Below are positions 1-7,810 of a stretch of 64,000 nucleotides of DNA, piece by piece. The stretch lies in NCBI GenBank assembly GCA_029260215.1, contig JAJDDQ010000030.1, positions 1 through 64,000 on the forward strand, given 5' to 3'. A program made the position numbers and the translations under genes. The notes beneath the pieces were generated by a model, which was not told where the DNA came from, did not search any database, and was given only the letters and a program-made list of their open reading frames with translations. Each line of letters starts with the position of its first letter. The stretch's first letter is position 1. The stretch is from Phycisphaerae bacterium (lineage in GTDB: Bacteria > Planctomycetota > Phycisphaerae > UBA1845).

Positions 1-86
1 CCGCGGCCCGCGCCCCCCCCCACTTGCGTACAATCGCAGCGGTAATCGTGATACGAGACACAACTGTCACAACCGAGAGGAACGAT

Positions 87-467
87 ATGAACACACGGCC
101 ATTCAAACTGGTGATTCTTGGCGTCCTGGGGAGCTGTACGCTGGCGATGGGGGCGACCTATTTTTGGAACGGCAACGGGGCTGACGCCGATTGGGACACG
201 TGCGGCAACTGGCGTCTTGTGACGCCGATCTGCTACCCCAGCGTCACGACATCCGACGCGATCGTTCCGGACTGTGCGCCGGTCTCGTGTACCAAGACCA
301 TCGATCTCATTGATGAAGAGATTGAAGACATGACACTGTACGGCGACGTTGACTTCGGCAGCGCCACCGGGCAAGGCGTTCTTCTGGAAGTCGAGTCGCT
401 TTCGATCACCGGGCCTGCCGTGGTGACGACTTCGAGTTTGGCCACCATCACTGCGGGCACGCCATGA
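87..467 (+). CDS. Small secreted protein, short relative of the two beta-strand-rich proteins downstream
   Basis: A 126-residue protein. The ATG at 87 is preferred because GAGAGG lies just upstream (75-80) and a signal peptide follows at once (basic start, then a hydrophobic stretch ending near TLAMGA). The mature part opens with a WNGNG...W...GNW pattern like the start of the 309- and 313-residue proteins at 3293 and 4311 (W-x-x-PGNW), a style seen in autotransporter-like or beta-helix surface proteins. It stops after about 100 mature residues, far shorter than those relatives, so it may be truncated. Its TGA overlaps an ATG at 464, and a C/G-rich palindromic repeat begins about 80 bp downstream. 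No enzymatic motif is visible; a structural surface role is a guess. Confidence 0.6.
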   Translation: MNTRPFKLVILGVLGSCTLAMGATYFWNGNGADADWDTCGNWRLVTPICYPSVTTSDAIVPDCAPVSCTKTIDLIDEEIEDMTLYGDVDFGSATGQGVLLEVESLSITGPAVVTTSSLATITAGTP

Positions 468-547
468 TGAATCACGACTCTTCAGCCTCGGGCAAAACGT
501 GTCAATCTTCTGTCACATCCTTACGGCAGGGGACATTACGGCAGGGG

Positions 548-660
548 ACAGTCTTTTCCCCCCTTACAAAGGGGGGATACAGGGGGGTTTGGAACAGGGC
601 AACGCTTTGTCTTGCAAGAAGAACCTCCCCCGGCCCCTCCTTCGCAAGGAGGGGAGGAAG
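548..660 (+). repeat. Bipartite C/G-rich double-hairpin repeat, copy A
   Basis: The first hairpin is CCCCCCTT/AAAGGGGGG at 558-576; the second is CCCCTCCTT/AAGGAGGGG at 634-654. About 57 bp separate them, including an AGGGGGGTTT run and GCAAGAAGAACCTCCCC. The same layout recurs at 44376-44487 (same orientation) and 33016-33102 (inverted). Just upstream a 15-bp unit ACGGCAGGGGACATT is duplicated. The reading frame of the next gene stays open through the repeat back to an ATG at 464. No transposase is present, so this looks like a non-autonomous palindromic element. Confidence 0.75.
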
Positions 661-763
661 AGGGCAACGGCCGCGACCGCGCGAGGCTGTCTCGCCTCAA
701 CCGAATCAACCGAGTTTGCTGAATCCACCGCGACCCAGCATTGCACCCAACCGAAACCATGCA

Positions 764-2002
764 ATGAATCAGAATGGATCAAAGCGGAACACACATCGGT
801 CGCCGGTGCTTGCAGGGCGGTGGTTGGTGTTGTCAGCCGTGGCGCTTTGCGTTGCGGTGGCGGACCGGGCTGTTGGAGAGGTTCCGCCGGGTTTCGAGAT
901 TGTTCACATCACGGACAATCCGAACGACTACTCGCGCGTGCCGAAGATCAATAATTGTGGCGAAGTGGTGTTCGAGACGTGGATCGATCAGGGGCCCGGG
1001 GAAATCTTTCTCTACGACAACGGCCACCTCAAACAAATCACCGACGACGACATCTACGACGCTTGGCCTGACCTTAATGAAAACGGAACCATAGTCTGGA
1101 GTCGCGGAGTCGGGAGCGGATTTCCTCTCGAAATCGCTTTGCTCCGAGACGGCGAGTTGTCCATTCTTACGGACAACGCTGTGAACGATTACGCACCCAG
1201 AATCAACAATCTGGACATCGTGGTGTGGGACCGGGATTCGGAACTCGGATGCTCAGGGTCGCAGGTGTACGCTTGGGACGGGGTCTCGACGACTCAGATT
1301 ACCGACAACGTGTTCCAAAACTCAAGCCCGGAAATCAACGATCAGGGTGTGATTGTGTGGGGGCAAAGAGACTTCTGCCCGTTGCCTTGGGAATATTCAG
1401 TCATGAAATATTCTGACGGCGAAACGGAGATGATATCAGGAAATGATACTCTCGCCCACGCACCTGTAATCAATAACGCGGGATGGATAGTCTGGCAATA
1501 CGAAATTGTGTCCGGGTCTCTTGCGCTGGGACAGCTTAACGGTGCGGAGTCGGGCATCTTCCTTGATTGGGGATCGAACGCGGAGATGAACGAATCCGGC
1601 GACCTGTTCTTCCTGCGTTGGCACGACGACACAGACACATGGCAAGTGTGGTTGTATTTCTCCAACGGGTCAGGTCGAGCGGGCGATGGAGAGATTCTCC
1701 AACTGACGAACGACTCGTTTTGGAACACGAATGGCGACCTGAACGATTATCGAGAGGTTGCATGGAAAGCTAGGAATTTTCCGCAGTCAGACATCTACCT
1801 GATGCGTCGCATACGAGACGGCGACGCGGACTTTGACGGTGATGTTGATGTAAACGACTTTGCGCGCTTCACAGATTGTCTCAGCGGTCCGATACCGGGC
1901 GATCGACTCTGCGATTGCCGGTTTCTCGATCTTGATCATGACCGCGATGTGGACTTCGCCGATTTCGGCGCGTTCCAGCGCATGTTTGGGGGGAACGAGT
2001 AG
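764..2002 (+). CDS. Secreted TolB-like propeller protein with C-terminal EF-hand pair
   Basis: A 412-residue exported protein. The frame is open back to 464, but the ATG at 764 is chosen because the signal peptide (RWLVLSAVALCVAVADRAVG) then sits near the N terminus, exactly as in the paralog at 2052. The body has repeated INN-x-G-x-[IV]-V-W units about 45 residues apart, as in TolB/WD40-like beta-propellers. The last 60 residues hold two dockerin-like calcium loops (DADFDGDVDVND and DLDHDRDVDFAD) with two Cys between them. Upstream lies palindromic repeat A. Calcium-dependent surface attachment or protein docking is inferred from the family; the ligand is unknown. Confidence 0.75.
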   Translation: MNQNGSKRNTHRSPVLAGRWLVLSAVALCVAVADRAVGEVPPGFEIVHITDNPNDYSRVPKINNCGEVVFETWIDQGPGEIFLYDNGHLKQITDDDIYDAWPDLNENGTIVWSRGVGSGFPLEIALLRDGELSILTDNAVNDYAPRINNLDIVVWDRDSELGCSGSQVYAWDGVSTTQITDNVFQNSSPEINDQGVIVWGQRDFCPLPWEYSVMKYSDGETEMISGNDTLAHAPVINNAGWIVWQYEIVSGSLALGQLNGAESGIFLDWGSNAEMNESGDLFFLRWHDDTDTWQVWLYFSNGSGRAGDGEILQLTNDSFWNTNGDLNDYREVAWKARNFPQSDIYLMRRIRDGDADFDGDVDVNDFARFTDCLSGPIPGDRLCDCRFLDLDHDRDVDFADFGAFQRMFGGNE

Positions 2003-2051
2003 TGGTTGAGCTTCGGACGAGGCATGCAGAAAAATACGTGAGTACTCTAAA

Positions 2052-3266
2052 ATGACAAAAAGATGTTCATTGCGAAGTTTTCGTCAACCGTCAGTGCTTG
2101 CGGAGCGGTGGTTGGTGTTGTCAGCCGTGGTGCTTTGTGTTGCGGTGGCGAATCGCGCCGTCGCGGAGGTTCCGCCGGGTTTCGAGATTGTTCACATCAC
2201 GGACAATCCGAACGACTACTCGCGCGTGCCGAAAATCAATAATTGTGGCGAGGTGGTGTTCGACACGTGGATTAATTCGGGGCCTGGGGAAATCTTTCTC
2301 TACGACAACGGCCGCCTCGCACGTATCACGAACGACAGCACACACGATGCTTGGCCTGATTTGAACGCCGACGGGACGCTGGTTTGGACCACCTTTCCCG
2401 ATGGAGCCGAGGATGGTTTGATCGTGAAATTTGAAGCTGGTGAGTTGTCGGTAATCGGCCCAGGGATGAGTCCCGTCATCAATAACGAGGGCCAAGTCTC
2501 GTGGAGTCGTTTCTCCCCGATACCGTGCGCGTTTCCCGCGTCGATAAACACGTTTGATGCTGGCTCTGTAGATGTAGTGTTCGACGATGGTTTTTCCAAT
2601 CAGAGCATGTCGATCAATGGTCATGGCGATATGGTTTGGATTCGATTCGATTTTTGCGCGGTGCCTTGGACCTCGCAAGCCATGCTTTACTCGCAAGACC
2701 AGGCAATCAGCTTGTTTTCAGAGCAGGATAATCCGCGGGGACCGACGATTAACAATGCCGGATTGGTCGCCTGGGGCGACAATAACGGGATAGAAATGTG
2801 GCAGGGCGGCGAGTCGTTCGTCCTGACTGATTGGGGCTTCAATCCCAAACTCAATGAAGCTGGGGATCTTCACTTCATCAGATGGCATGAAGACACCGGC
2901 ACATGGCAGGGTTGGCTGTTTATCTCCAACAACTCCGGTCGCGTTACTGATGGCGAGTTTGTCCAACTCACAAGCGACTCGTTTTGGAACACGGACGGCG
3001 ACCTTAACGATTATCGGGAAGTAGCTTGGCAGGCCAAGGATTTTCCAGAATCGGACATCTACTTGATGAGGCGTGTTCGAAACGGAGATTCGGACATGGA
3101 CGGCGATGTCGATCTCGACGATTTCGCCAAGTTCACGAATTGCATCGTCGGGCCGATTTCAACTGATGGGCTTTGCGAATGCCGCTTCCTCGACCTCGAC
3201 CACGATCGAGATGTCGACTGGGCCGACTTCAGGTCATTCCAATTGCTGTATAACGGAAACCAATAA
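2052..3266 (+). CDS. Secreted TolB-like propeller protein with C-terminal EF-hand pair (paralog)
   Basis: A 404-residue tandem paralog of the gene at 764. The ATG at 2052 gives MTKRCSLRSF followed by a signal peptide almost identical to its neighbour's (LVLSAVVLCVAVANRAVA). The first 60-odd mature residues are nearly identical to the neighbour even in DNA. The middle propeller blades have diverged strongly, and the last 120 residues are similar again, ending in two calcium loops (DSDMDGDVDLDD, DLDHDRDVDWAD). This mosaic pattern suggests recent duplication with diversification or gene conversion. The 49-bp gap to the upstream gene fits co-transcription. Function unknown beyond secretion and likely calcium-stabilised C-terminal interaction. 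Confidence 0.75.
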   Translation: MTKRCSLRSFRQPSVLAERWLVLSAVVLCVAVANRAVAEVPPGFEIVHITDNPNDYSRVPKINNCGEVVFDTWINSGPGEIFLYDNGRLARITNDSTHDAWPDLNADGTLVWTTFPDGAEDGLIVKFEAGELSVIGPGMSPVINNEGQVSWSRFSPIPCAFPASINTFDAGSVDVVFDDGFSNQSMSINGHGDMVWIRFDFCAVPWTSQAMLYSQDQAISLFSEQDNPRGPTINNAGLVAWGDNNGIEMWQGGESFVLTDWGFNPKLNEAGDLHFIRWHEDTGTWQGWLFISNNSGRVTDGEFVQLTSDSFWNTDGDLNDYREVAWQAKDFPESDIYLMRRVRNGDSDMDGDVDLDDFAKFTNCIVGPISTDGLCECRFLDLDHDRDVDWADFRSFQLLYNGNQ

Positions 3267-3292
3267 GTACCATACGAACAGGAGTATCAAGT

Positions 3293-4222
3293 ATGTTTGA
3301 TCAATACGCTCGCCTTGTTATTGTCCTCGTGTTTGGGATGGCGATGTCGGCAAAGGCAACACCATTTACCTTCACTGCCGCCGCAGAAGGCGGGTCAACG
3401 GGAGTTTGGGCGACGCCTGGCAACTGGATCCCATCTGGCCCGCCTTCCAGCGGAGACGCGGTCACGATTCCGGATGGCAAGACGTGCCGCGTTGCGAACG
3501 CGAATCAGTCCGCGACCAGCTTCGTGGTAGAGGACGGCGGAAATCTCAAGCTCGTCGGACGATCCCTGACCATCACAGATGATTCCAGGATCGACACGTA
3601 CGGGATTTTCTTTTTCGAAACGTCCGGAGGCAACGACGGGGAATTGATCATCGGGGCGGACCTGACCATCTCGGGAGATCCTAACCACTCCGGCGACCCG
3701 GCAGGCGTTTTCGAAGCGCATAATTCGAATAAGGGCATTGTCAGCACAAGCGGTGGATACACCCTCACGCTGGACGGTTTGAAAAACCACGGCCCTTATT
3801 TTCGCGGCTCGTTCGATGTCCAGGTTAGCTTGGTCATGAACGGCGGGCAGTTTGTGGCGGACATTGGAGAAGTGGTGAACCTTGGACATCAAGGTGCGAA
3901 CGACCCATCCATTACCTATGTCAGCGACGGCGCGCAGTTTGACATCTACGGCGAACTGCACATTGGAAAGGTAACGTTCCCGACCAGCACGGGCGAGGCG
4001 GCTGATTTCAACACCCTCTTCGCTGGGACTCCAAGTGGTACCATAGAAATTATGGATGTGTGTTCCGGGTGTGCGGACATACGGGGCCTCTTCTGGGTCG
4101 TCAGCGGCGGCACACTCGACGTGAACGCCGACCTGTGTACGCCGGATACGCTCACGTTTTTGAACGGAAATATCGATGTGGCCGACGGCGTGAGCGCGTC
4201 GTTTGCAAGCACCTGTCCCTGA
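3293..4222 (+). CDS. Secreted beta-strand-rich protein
   Basis: A 309-residue exported protein. ATG at 3293 with AGGAG about ten bases upstream and a clear signal peptide ending near AMSAKA. The body is rich in Gly, Thr, Ser and hydrophobic alternation (GDAVTIPDGKTC, LKLVGRSLTITD, GELIIGADLTISG), as expected of a right-handed beta-helix or similar solenoid. Cysteines are placed symmetrically and it ends shortly after a CSGC motif and a final Cys. It is a close paralog of the next gene, with similarity along the whole length. It starts 27 bp after the propeller gene, so the secreted cluster may be one transcription unit. No catalytic motif seen; the adhesin-like or structural label is an inference. 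Confidence 0.7.
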   Translation: MFDQYARLVIVLVFGMAMSAKATPFTFTAAAEGGSTGVWATPGNWIPSGPPSSGDAVTIPDGKTCRVANANQSATSFVVEDGGNLKLVGRSLTITDDSRIDTYGIFFFETSGGNDGELIIGADLTISGDPNHSGDPAGVFEAHNSNKGIVSTSGGYTLTLDGLKNHGPYFRGSFDVQVSLVMNGGQFVADIGEVVNLGHQGANDPSITYVSDGAQFDIYGELHIGKVTFPTSTGEAADFNTLFAGTPSGTIEIMDVCSGCADIRGLFWVVSGGTLDVNADLCTPDTLTFLNGNIDVADGVSASFASTCP

Positions 4223-4250
4223 CTGACAGGTCGTTGAAAAAGCGTACGGC

Positions 4251-4274
4251 GCGGCCCGCAGTGTTGCGGGCTGC
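4251..4274. other. Perfect 10-bp hairpin between paralogous genes
   Basis: GCGGCCCGCA pairs with TGCGGGCTGC (one G-U) around a GTGT loop. No T-run follows on either strand, so a classic intrinsic terminator is not supported; a transcript-stabilising or attenuating hairpin is possible. Confidence 0.4.
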
Positions 4275-4310
4275 GAAGTTTCTCGCAATAGTGTCGTCGA
4301 ATGAATCCAA

Positions 4311-5252
4311 TTGAATTGCAAACCAAGACAAACACTTTGGTATAGCTGCTTGGTGGTCGCGATGGTCTTTGCAGCCTCTGCGAGCGCGGAGTCGTACAGG
4401 TTTACCGCGGCTGCGGAGCGTGGCGATACGGGTACCTGGGCCAACCCCGGCAACTGGAGTCCTAAAAGCGGCCCGCCTTCCGGTGGAGACGCGGTTACGA
4501 TTCCGGACGGCAAGACCTGCCTCGTCGCGAACGCGGATCAATCCGCGGCGCGTTTCACGATAGAAAACGGTGGAACCCTCAAGCTCGTGGCTCGATCGCT
4601 GACGATCACGGGCGATTCTGCGATCGAATCGACCGGAGAGTTCCTGTTCGAGACGTCCGGGGGCGACGACGGGGAGCTGGTCATCGGTGCGAACCTGACC
4701 ATCGGGGGAATTCCCAATCACAGCGGTGATCCTTCGGGGGCGTTCCGAGCGCACGGATCGAACAACGGTGTCATCAGTTCAAACGGCAGCTACACGCTTA
4801 CGCTGGACGGGTTGAAGAACCACGGCGTGTATTTCTACGGCTCGTTCGATGTGCGTGTCAGCCTGGTCATGATCGGCGGGCAGTTTGTGGTGGACCTCGG
4901 CGAGGTGGTCAATCTTGGCTATCCGGGCGCGCGAGACCCGTCCATTTCGTTCGTCAGCGATCGCGCCCAGTTCAATATTCTTGGTGCGTTGCACATCGGA
5001 AATGTGACTTTCCCCGCCACCAAGGGCCAGCCGGCGGACTTCAACACGCTCTTCGGCGGCGGCCCAAGCCCGGTCATTGAGATCACGGACGCGTGTTCAG
5101 GGTGTGCGGACATGCGGGGCATCTTTTGGATTATCTCCGGCACGCTTAACGTGAATGCCGACCTGTGTACGCCGGACACGCTCAGCTTCTTGAACGGGAC
5201 GATCAACGTAGCCGACGGCGCGACCGCGTCCTTCGCACGCTCATGCCGCTGA
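4311..5252 (+). CDS. Secreted beta-strand-rich protein (paralog)
   Basis: A 313-residue paralog of the protein at 3293. The start is uncertain: an in-frame TGA at 4302 limits it, and the first usable codon is TTG at 4311, giving NCKPRQTLWYS followed by a good signal peptide (LVVAMVFAASASA). An ATG at 4301 is in another frame. The mature sequence keeps the same landmarks as its neighbour: FTAAAERGDTGTW, GNWSPKSGPPSGGDAV, the Gly-rich strand repeats, CSGC and a terminal Cys. Like its neighbour it is probably exported and beta-solenoidal. The function is unknown. The TTG start should be treated as the best available choice rather than proven. Confidence 0.65.
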   Translation: MNCKPRQTLWYSCLVVAMVFAASASAESYRFTAAAERGDTGTWANPGNWSPKSGPPSGGDAVTIPDGKTCLVANADQSAARFTIENGGTLKLVARSLTITGDSAIESTGEFLFETSGGDDGELVIGANLTIGGIPNHSGDPSGAFRAHGSNNGVISSNGSYTLTLDGLKNHGVYFYGSFDVRVSLVMIGGQFVVDLGEVVNLGYPGARDPSISFVSDRAQFNILGALHIGNVTFPATKGQPADFNTLFGGGPSPVIEITDACSGCADMRGIFWIISGTLNVNADLCTPDTLSFLNGTINVADGATASFARSCR

Positions 5253-5295
5253 GACACCGTCGAAAAACACGGCGTGAGATTCCGGCTCGCGTCTT

Positions 5296-5315
5296 CACCG
5301 GTCTAGAAACCGGTG
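5296..5315. other. 7-bp inverted repeat between convergent genes
   Basis: CACCGGT and ACCGGTG are separated by six bases between two converging coding regions. A bidirectional terminator role would fit the position, but there is no T-run. Confidence 0.35.
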
Positions 5316-5337
5316 CCACACAAGAAGCGAAGCGGCA

Positions 5338-6495
5338 TTATGGCGAGCGTGACGGTGGGCCGACCGCGAGGTCGGGCTTGGGTGCGGCGTTAAACACGCT
5401 GATAAGAAAGCGATTGATGTTGGCCGGTCGGATTTCGGCTTTGGCGTGCAAAGCACCGACTTCCTTCTCCACAAGCCGGTTGAATTGTTCCTCACGAAAC
5501 TGCACGACCAGCTTGGATTGCATCGCGTAAAAATCGGGCACGCTGCCCTCGTCAAGCGCGGCGGCTTGCACGATGAATAGCGCCTCGGGCGTTTCCACGA
5601 TGCGACTGGGCACGTTGATTTCGGACAGCGCGAAAAGCTCGTCGACGGCCGGCTCCAGACGCTCGACCACACTCCCCCGCGTGACCCATCCCCAGGCTCC
5701 GCCTTTGTTGCGATGCCAAGCCGTCGAAAATCGCCGGGCGACCGAATCGAAATCCTCGCCCCCGATTAACGCCAGACGGGCCTGCTCTGCCTGTTCACGC
5801 GCGTTTTCCGTCTTGGTAGCGATCTCGATGATGAGCATGTCGCGACGCGGCGGTTTGGCCAGGTCGGCCTGCTGCTTTTCAAAAAGCACTTCGAGTTGCC
5901 CCCGCGTCGGATCGACGATTTTCCGAGTCACGGTCAGTTGCAGCCAGCGCATAATCATGAGCCTGCGACGGATGCGATCGCGCTCGTCCTCCAGCGAAAT
6001 GCCGTCTTCCGCGAGGTAGTGCTCCAGCCGAGACTGCCGCCCGGCGAACTCAGCCGTAATGCGACTGCGCAATTCCTGATCGACAAGGTCTTCGATGTAG
6101 GCTTCTTCCTCCTCGGTGACGGCCTTCATCGATTCCCGGTACAGCAGCGCATCACGGGCCACCTCGCGTACGCGACGTTCGATCGTCTCCATCAATAACC
6201 GGCGATACTCAGCCGGCGACATAGCCGCCGCCTGCGCTCGCAAATCGCGACGCACCGGGCGAAGCATGTCGTCTATGGTCAACGTCTCCCCGTTGATGCT
6301 CATCACCGACACCGGCTCCTGACTGCCATCGTCGGCGGGCGCGGGCACAGGCCGCTCGGCAAGCCGCTCCTTCCGCCGGGCAGCACGTTCGTCAGCTTTG
6401 TCGGCTGCGCGTGTCGTCCGCGTGCTGATGCAGCCAGCCACCGAAAACGAGAGCAACAACACAAGCCCAACAATGCCTTTGATGGTCGCGTTCAT
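5338..6495 (-). CDS. Parvulin-type peptidyl-prolyl isomerase lipoprotein
   Basis: A 385-residue protein. An upstream in-frame ATG exists at 6519, but the ATG at 6495 has a GGTGGA site at good spacing and gives a lipoprotein signal (KGIVGLVLLLSFSVAGC, lipobox SVAGC). A charged helical region (residues about 85-205) resembles the SurA/PpiC chaperone segment. The rotamase domain lies roughly at 215-320 and shows the family signature GEDFDSVARRFST...GGAWGWV. The protein probably helps fold exported proteins at the outer face of the cytoplasmic membrane, which fits a genome full of secreted proteins. It is divergent from aroC and converges with the gene at 4311. Confidence 0.85.
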   Translation of the reverse strand: MNATIKGIVGLVLLLSFSVAGCISTRTTRAADKADERAARRKERLAERPVPAPADDGSQEPVSVMSINGETLTIDDMLRPVRRDLRAQAAAMSPAEYRRLLMETIERRVREVARDALLYRESMKAVTEEEEAYIEDLVDQELRSRITAEFAGRQSRLEHYLAEDGISLEDERDRIRRRLMIMRWLQLTVTRKIVDPTRGQLEVLFEKQQADLAKPPRRDMLIIEIATKTENAREQAEQARLALIGGEDFDSVARRFSTAWHRNKGGAWGWVTRGSVVERLEPAVDELFALSEINVPSRIVETPEALFIVQAAALDEGSVPDFYAMQSKLVVQFREEQFNRLVEKEVGALHAKAEIRPANINRFLISVFNAAPKPDLAVGPPSRSP

Positions 6496-6628
6496 GAGTA
6501 GTTCCACCATGCGTAACATTCAGCCCAGCCGCGTCCAATCGCCCCGGGCAGCCGGAGGATACCGACTGAACCGCACGAAACCAAGCACGGACTTCCGTTT
6601 ACAGCCGCGCGATCGTATCATCCGACGC

Positions 6629-7789
6629 ATGTCAGGTCTCGAATACCGAACCGCCGGCGAATCCCACGGGCAATCGTTGATTGCGCTGATCGAAGGCTTG
6701 CCTGCGGGCATTCCGATCGATATCGCCCTGCTCGACGCCGAACTGCGCCGCCGACAGGGCGGCTACGGTCGCGGCGGCAGGATGAACATCGAAAAGGACG
6801 CAGCCAACATCCTCTCGGGGATCATCCGGGGCGAGACCACCGGTTCACCGATGGGGATCCAGATCGCCAACCGGGATTGGCGGATCGATGAAGCTCCGGC
6901 GGTCCATCGCCCCAGACCCGGCCACGCCGATCTCGCGGGCAGCCTGAAATGGCTCACGGACGATTGTCGCACGACGCTCGAACGAGCCTCCGCACGCGAA
7001 ACAGCGGCCCGAGTCGCAGCCGGCGGACTGACCCGCAGCCTGCTTAACGCGTTCGATATTTCCGTCGTCGGATTCGTCACGCGCGTTTTCGGCGTGCAGG
7101 CGAACGTCGCACCCGACATCGACCCCGCTGAACTCGTCCGCCTTCGTGACGCCAACGAAGCCTACTGCCCGGACGCATCGATCGCGGCCGAGATGATCGA
7201 AACAATCCGCGACGCCAAGAAAGACAAGGACACGCTCGGCGGGATTGTCGAAGTGCGCGTATTCGGGCATCCGCCGGGGCTGGGCACATGCGTTCGCTGG
7301 CAGGACAAACTCGACGGGCGACTGATGCAGGCTGTCGGTTCGATTCAGGCGTTCAAGGGCGTTGAAATCGGCATGGGGTTCGATGTGGCGAGTCACCGAG
7401 GCAGCGACGTACACGACGAGATCGGCTTCGATCCGACGCAACGCGACAGGCCGTCGCTCGGATTCACGCGATCGCGCAACAACGCCGGCGGCATTGAGGG
7501 CGGCATGACCAATGGCCAACCCATCATCCTCCGCGCAGCCATGAAACCGATCAGCACACTGCTGCGGGGCATGAACAGCGTCAACCTGACCACCAAGCGC
7601 GACGAACGTAGCGACTACGAACGCAGCGATGTCTGCTCCGTCCCAGCCGCGAGCGTGGTAGCGGAAAACGTCGTCGCGTTCGAGATTGCGAAGGTGTTTC
7701 TCGAAAAGTTCGGCGGCGACACGCTGCGAGAAGTGCGCGCCGCCTACGATCGATACCTGGAAGCCGCCAGAACGATCGGCAACCCGTAA
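6629..7789 (+). CDS. aroC: Chorismate synthase
   Basis: A 386-residue enzyme converting 5-enolpyruvylshikimate-3-phosphate to chorismate with reduced FMN, the last step of the shikimate pathway, in the cytoplasm. The frame is open from 6398, but the ATG at 6629 places the family's N-terminal GESHGQSL motif at residue 10, as usual. Further signatures are RASARETAARVAAG near residue 118 and the FMN-binding RSRNNAGGIEGGMTNG near 280. Length fits the family (350-400). No other shikimate gene is nearby. The divergent gap of about 130 bp to the parvulin gene must hold both promoters. Confidence 0.95.
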   Translation: MSGLEYRTAGESHGQSLIALIEGLPAGIPIDIALLDAELRRRQGGYGRGGRMNIEKDAANILSGIIRGETTGSPMGIQIANRDWRIDEAPAVHRPRPGHADLAGSLKWLTDDCRTTLERASARETAARVAAGGLTRSLLNAFDISVVGFVTRVFGVQANVAPDIDPAELVRLRDANEAYCPDASIAAEMIETIRDAKKDKDTLGGIVEVRVFGHPPGLGTCVRWQDKLDGRLMQAVGSIQAFKGVEIGMGFDVASHRGSDVHDEIGFDPTQRDRPSLGFTRSRNNAGGIEGGMTNGQPIILRAAMKPISTLLRGMNSVNLTTKRDERSDYERSDVCSVPAASVVAENVVAFEIAKVFLEKFGGDTLREVRAAYDRYLEAARTIGNP

Positions 7790-7810
7790 CGGCTCAATGC
7801 CGACGAATTC

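Noticed and set aside
464-763. N-terminal extension of the propeller protein to the ATG at 464
   Set aside because: It would translate palindromic repeat A and place the signal peptide over 100 residues in; the paralog at 2052 supports a start at 764.
3395-4513. A 372-codon minus-strand frame opposite the two beta-rich secreted genes
   Set aside because: It spans two paralogous plus-strand genes and the gap between them and shows repeated antisense segments (RVR-x-A-x-LAVRNR twice), as expected of a shadow.
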